From positions 1-6,848 of the forward strand of contig JABJPQ010000102.1 in the NCBI GenBank assembly GCA_018663815.1: a stretch of 6,848 nucleotides of DNA. Direction: 5' to 3'. A model generated the notes under the pieces. The model saw only the letters and a list, made by a program, of their open reading frames with translations, did not search any database and was not told the DNA's origin. Position 1 is the first letter of the stretch; the number at the start of each line of letters is the position of its first letter. Below are positions 5,590 to 6,848 of the stretch, piece by piece. Source of the stretch: Halobacteriovoraceae bacterium. Its GTDB lineage: Bacteria; Bdellovibrionota; Bacteriovoracia; Bacteriovoracales; Bacteriovoracaceae. A program made the translations under genes and the position numbers.

Positions 5590-6848
5590 ATGAAGCTATT
5601 TGTAAAATTTATCTTTTTAATTGCCTGTGTCTGCACTTATATCTCAGTAAGTTATGCTGATTTGCCCAAATGGTCATATGACCAAGGACCTGACCCAAAA
5701 TCAAAAATGGGAAAAGAGCTCATTGATATCACGGCTAATATTCCTAATATGCCAGCTGTTTCCAAAACAATTATAGGTAAAAAACAAAAATTTCGCCCGG
5801 CCTTTGGTCCTATACCATGGCGAATGCGACTTAATGAGAATGCTGTTAAAATCCTCTTTATTGGACAAGATGGTACTCATATCGCTGAGGCCGCTGGAAG
5901 ACCTGCAACTGCAGGATTTGGAGGGAGAGCTCAAGATTTAGCGAATTATTTTGGAGTGAATGAAGGAGCTGCCTTTATTAATGCTTATTCATTCACAATT
6001 AAGGGGCAGTACGGAATTTATAATACACCTTATATTTATAGAAAAGATGGAGAGTCTAAAGTTAAAATGGCCAATATTGTTGGTAATAAATTATGGGCCA
6101 TGTCTAATCATTTAAAAAGTCCTATTGTTAAATGGAGAAACACACTAATTGATTGGATTCTTCGTAATAATAAAAAATCCATGAAACTCATTGTCCTATT
6201 TGGCGGTGCCGCTAGAGACGCAATTGCGACCTATGCTAAGTCGATGGGAGCAAGTGTTGTGGGACGAATGGAAAATCAAATGCCATTTATTCAAGTGCCT
6301 GTCATTAAGGAAGCATATGCTGGAGGAAACAATACATTTGCAAGTCTTGTCGCTAAAGATGGAGGGGATCTTTATCAACAGATGTTGGGTAAGCTTGATT
6401 ATAAAAAATTAAAAGACCAACAAACGGCAACAACAGACTTAAAAAAGAATCTAAACAAATATCTTGAAAAATTAGTTTTAACTCGGGGAGGACCATCTGA
6501 AAATGGAATCCTAAACTCTGCTCAAATTGGTGGATATGATTTAAATACGATGATAGTCAATCAGGTAAAAACTCGATCTTTAAAAGGGTTAAGACTTAGT
6601 GATGGCTCAATCATTAAAAATAATATTATACTCATCTCACTGCCTCATCCATCATCATTGTCTCGCACAGTTATGGAGGCTGATTCATATCAGCTCGGTA
6701 AACAAGCTGCGAGTAAGCGTGTTATGAAAGATGTTGCCAAGTTAGATAAATTTAAAGATACAGGTTGGAAAATAGCAGCTGATGACGCTAAAATCAATTT
6801 TTATGCACGTGGTGAAAGTTATGTATACGGACGATCAGATATTGGAAG
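5590..6848 (+). CDS. Exported uracil-DNA glycosylase-superfamily-like protein (3' end outside window)
   Basis: The frame is open from ATG 5590 (AAGGA at 5578-5582 before it) through the right edge, giving 419 residues without a stop. Residues 1-23 form a signal peptide (MKLFVKF, hydrophobic core, cleavage after SYA before DLPKW). LIAC at 10-13 resembles a lipobox but sits too early to be convincing. The mature part carries the motifs of uracil-DNA glycosylases in order: ILFIGQDGTH at 88-97, where family-1 Ung has GQDPYH; GRP and GGRAQDL at 103-117, like families 4/5; FINAY at 129-133, at the place of the uracil-binding Asn; LIVLFGGAA at 200-208, like the central strand before a helix; and LPHPSSLSR at 351-359, like Ung HPSPLS. 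Asp94 and His353 are therefore the candidate catalytic residues. The gap between motifs is about twice that of Ung, with a long insert near residues 225-345. Enzyme activity is inference. A repair enzyme should not need a signal peptide, so a different role on DNA or nucleosides outside the cytoplasm is possible. Confidence 0.68.
   Translation, partial: MKLFVKFIFLIACVCTYISVSYADLPKWSYDQGPDPKSKMGKELIDITANIPNMPAVSKTIIGKKQKFRPAFGPIPWRMRLNENAVKILFIGQDGTHIAEAAGRPATAGFGGRAQDLANYFGVNEGAAFINAYSFTIKGQYGIYNTPYIYRKDGESKVKMANIVGNKLWAMSNHLKSPIVKWRNTLIDWILRNNKKSMKLIVLFGGAARDAIATYAKSMGASVVGRMENQMPFIQVPVIKEAYAGGNNTFASLVAKDGGDLYQQMLGKLDYKKLKDQQTATTDLKKNLNKYLEKLVLTRGGPSENGILNSAQIGGYDLNTMIVNQVKTRSLKGLRLSDGSIIKNNIILISLPHPSSLSRTVMEADSYQLGKQAASKRVMKDVAKLDKFKDTGWKIAADDAKINFYARGESYVYGRSDIG

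Noticed and set aside
5617..5628. LIAC as a lipoprotein box
   Set aside because: Cys at residue 13 is too close to the N-terminus, and the hydrophobic stretch goes on past it to a good SYA cleavage site.
5701..6412. Frames at 5701-5934 (minus), 6191-6412 (plus) and 6196-6378 (minus)
   Set aside because: All lie within the long UDG-like gene, whose signal peptide and motifs define the real frame.
6592..6618. RLSDGSII in the UDG-like protein as another ggt relic
   Set aside because: The resemblance to the ggt RLSDGSLL is short, the bases differ at many places, and it lies inside an intact frame.

Overview
AT-rich window from a motile, Gram-negative (diderm) bacterium. The indications are signal peptides with AxA-type cleavage sites, an outer-membrane beta-barrel protein, a transmembrane chemoreceptor behind a flagellar sigma-28-type promoter, and a gamma-glutamyltransferase very close to the proteobacterial enzyme. 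Base composition, the chemoreceptor tip sequence and the number of exported proteins would fit a Bacteriovorax/Halobacteriovorax-like predator (Bdellovibrionota). This placement is a guess from general resemblance, not proven by the sequence.

Layout. (1) 1-1167, plus: the 3' two-thirds of a ggt gene entering from the left edge. (2) 1164-2816, minus: a complete 550-residue methyl-accepting chemotaxis protein without a recognisable HAMP domain, convergent with ggt and sharing a 4-bp stop-codon overlap. A good match to a sigma-28 promoter lies just upstream of it. (3) 2817-3083: divergent control region holding that promoter and a near-consensus sigma-70 promoter for the next unit. (4) 3084-4501, plus: a two-gene unit made of an outer-membrane beta-barrel protein with an acidic Gly/Asp/Ser insert and a small, Lys-rich exported protein with two cysteines, closed by a Rho-independent terminator at 4545-4579.

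(5) 4592-5426 is a small gene graveyard. It holds a decayed trypsin-like protease that keeps only its start region and its GDSGAP-containing C-terminus; a short relic of a second ggt 3' end; and, on the minus strand, a gene for a small exported protein interrupted by one stop codon inside its signal peptide, with promoter and Shine-Dalgarno still visible. (6) 5590-6848, plus: a gene running off the right edge, encoding an apparently exported protein with uracil-DNA-glycosylase-superfamily motifs (GQDGTH, a GRP...GGRAQDL segment and HPSSLS). A DNA-glycosylase-like fold carrying a signal peptide is the most unusual item here.

How the parts relate: most products act in or across the envelope (GGT in the periplasm, chemoreceptor in the inner membrane, beta-barrel in the outer membrane, small exported proteins, exported UDG-like protein). 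Apart from the barrel/small-protein pair, nothing shows that the genes form one pathway. No tRNA, rRNA, CRISPR array, transposase or integrase was seen.
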